From NCBI RefSeq assembly GCF_020447315.1, contig NZ_JAJADQ010000016.1, positions 1-64,000 on the forward strand: 64,000 nt of DNA. Reading direction: 5' to 3'. The notes under the pieces are model-generated. The model saw nothing but the letters and a program-made list of their open reading frames with translations, searched no databases and was not told where the DNA came from. Position 1 is the first letter of the stretch. Each line of letters opens with the position of its first letter. This DNA is from Hymenobacter nitidus. Its GTDB lineage: Bacteria > Bacteroidota > Bacteroidia > Cytophagales > Hymenobacteraceae. The translations under genes and the position numbers were made by a program. Shown here piece after piece: positions 63,910 through 64,000 of this stretch.

Positions 63910-64000
63910 TCGAAAGTAACATACGGCTCTTGCCCCCCTCTCATCAGCAGAGCCTGCTAGCTGAATTATAGGGTATCGCCGGGAAGAGAGGACAAAGTTT

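Noticed and set aside
1..64000. CRISPR array, tRNA or rRNA genes
   Set aside because: No regularly spaced direct repeats and no tRNA cloverleaf or rRNA-like sequence were recognised by eye.

Overview
This window looks like a conjugative mobile element from a Bacteroidota genome, most likely a Hymenobacter-type organism. The reasons are the GC-rich coding sequence, a traE-F-G-J-K-N-M conjugation operon of the Bacteroides/CTnDOT kind, Bacteroidota -7 promoter boxes (TAnnTTTG) without strong Shine-Dalgarno sites, and the character of the protein families. No rRNA, tRNA or CRISPR array was seen. The species assignment is inference from the sequence alone.

Layout. Positions 1-4.8 kb hold a partial PD-(D/E)XK nuclease-like gene, a convergent toprim plasmid-primase-like gene and a small regulator-like gene. 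Positions 5.0-16.2 kb are the type IV secretion/conjugation operon on the + strand, ending in a paralogue of that small gene and a bidirectional terminator. Positions 16.2-21.2 kb hold a frameshifted small gene, a long hairpin, a hipBA toxin-antitoxin pair behind an operator array, and a tyrosine recombinase with an upstream dyad. From 21.7 kb onward the window is a defence and nuclease island.

The island contains, in order: an Mrr-type restriction gene; a five-gene operon (Vsr nuclease, 1021-aa protein, 2107-aa DUF1998 helicase, Fe-S PD-(D/E)XK nuclease, C5-cytosine methyltransferase) that reads as a Druantia type II-like system; a catalytically inactive long prokaryotic Argonaute overlapping a two-helix membrane protein (long-B pAgo plus membrane effector); an HNH nuclease with a MazG-like enzyme; a DUF262/HNH GmrSD-like enzyme, an Abi-like membrane protein, a TPR-HExxH protein and a second MazG-like enzyme; a three-gene envelope module; a tightly coupled trio of nuclease-DUF2075 ATPase, Upf1-like helicase and second nuclease-DUF2075 ATPase; an SF2 helicase-nuclease followed by an HNH and a VRR-NUC-like nuclease; two paralogous unknown genes; and a DRGH-type lipoprotein nuclease.

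How it fits together: the tra genes would build the mating channel, the recombinase would move or integrate the element, and the cargo would protect the host against phages and competing elements. The two best candidates for little-described systems are the DUF2075/Upf1-like/DUF2075 trio (50.7-56.5 kb) and the TPR-HExxH/MazG pair with its Abi-like neighbour (43.7-47.0 kb). The Argonaute-membrane pair and the Druantia-like operon are variants of known themes. All functions are read from motifs and context; none was tested by database search.
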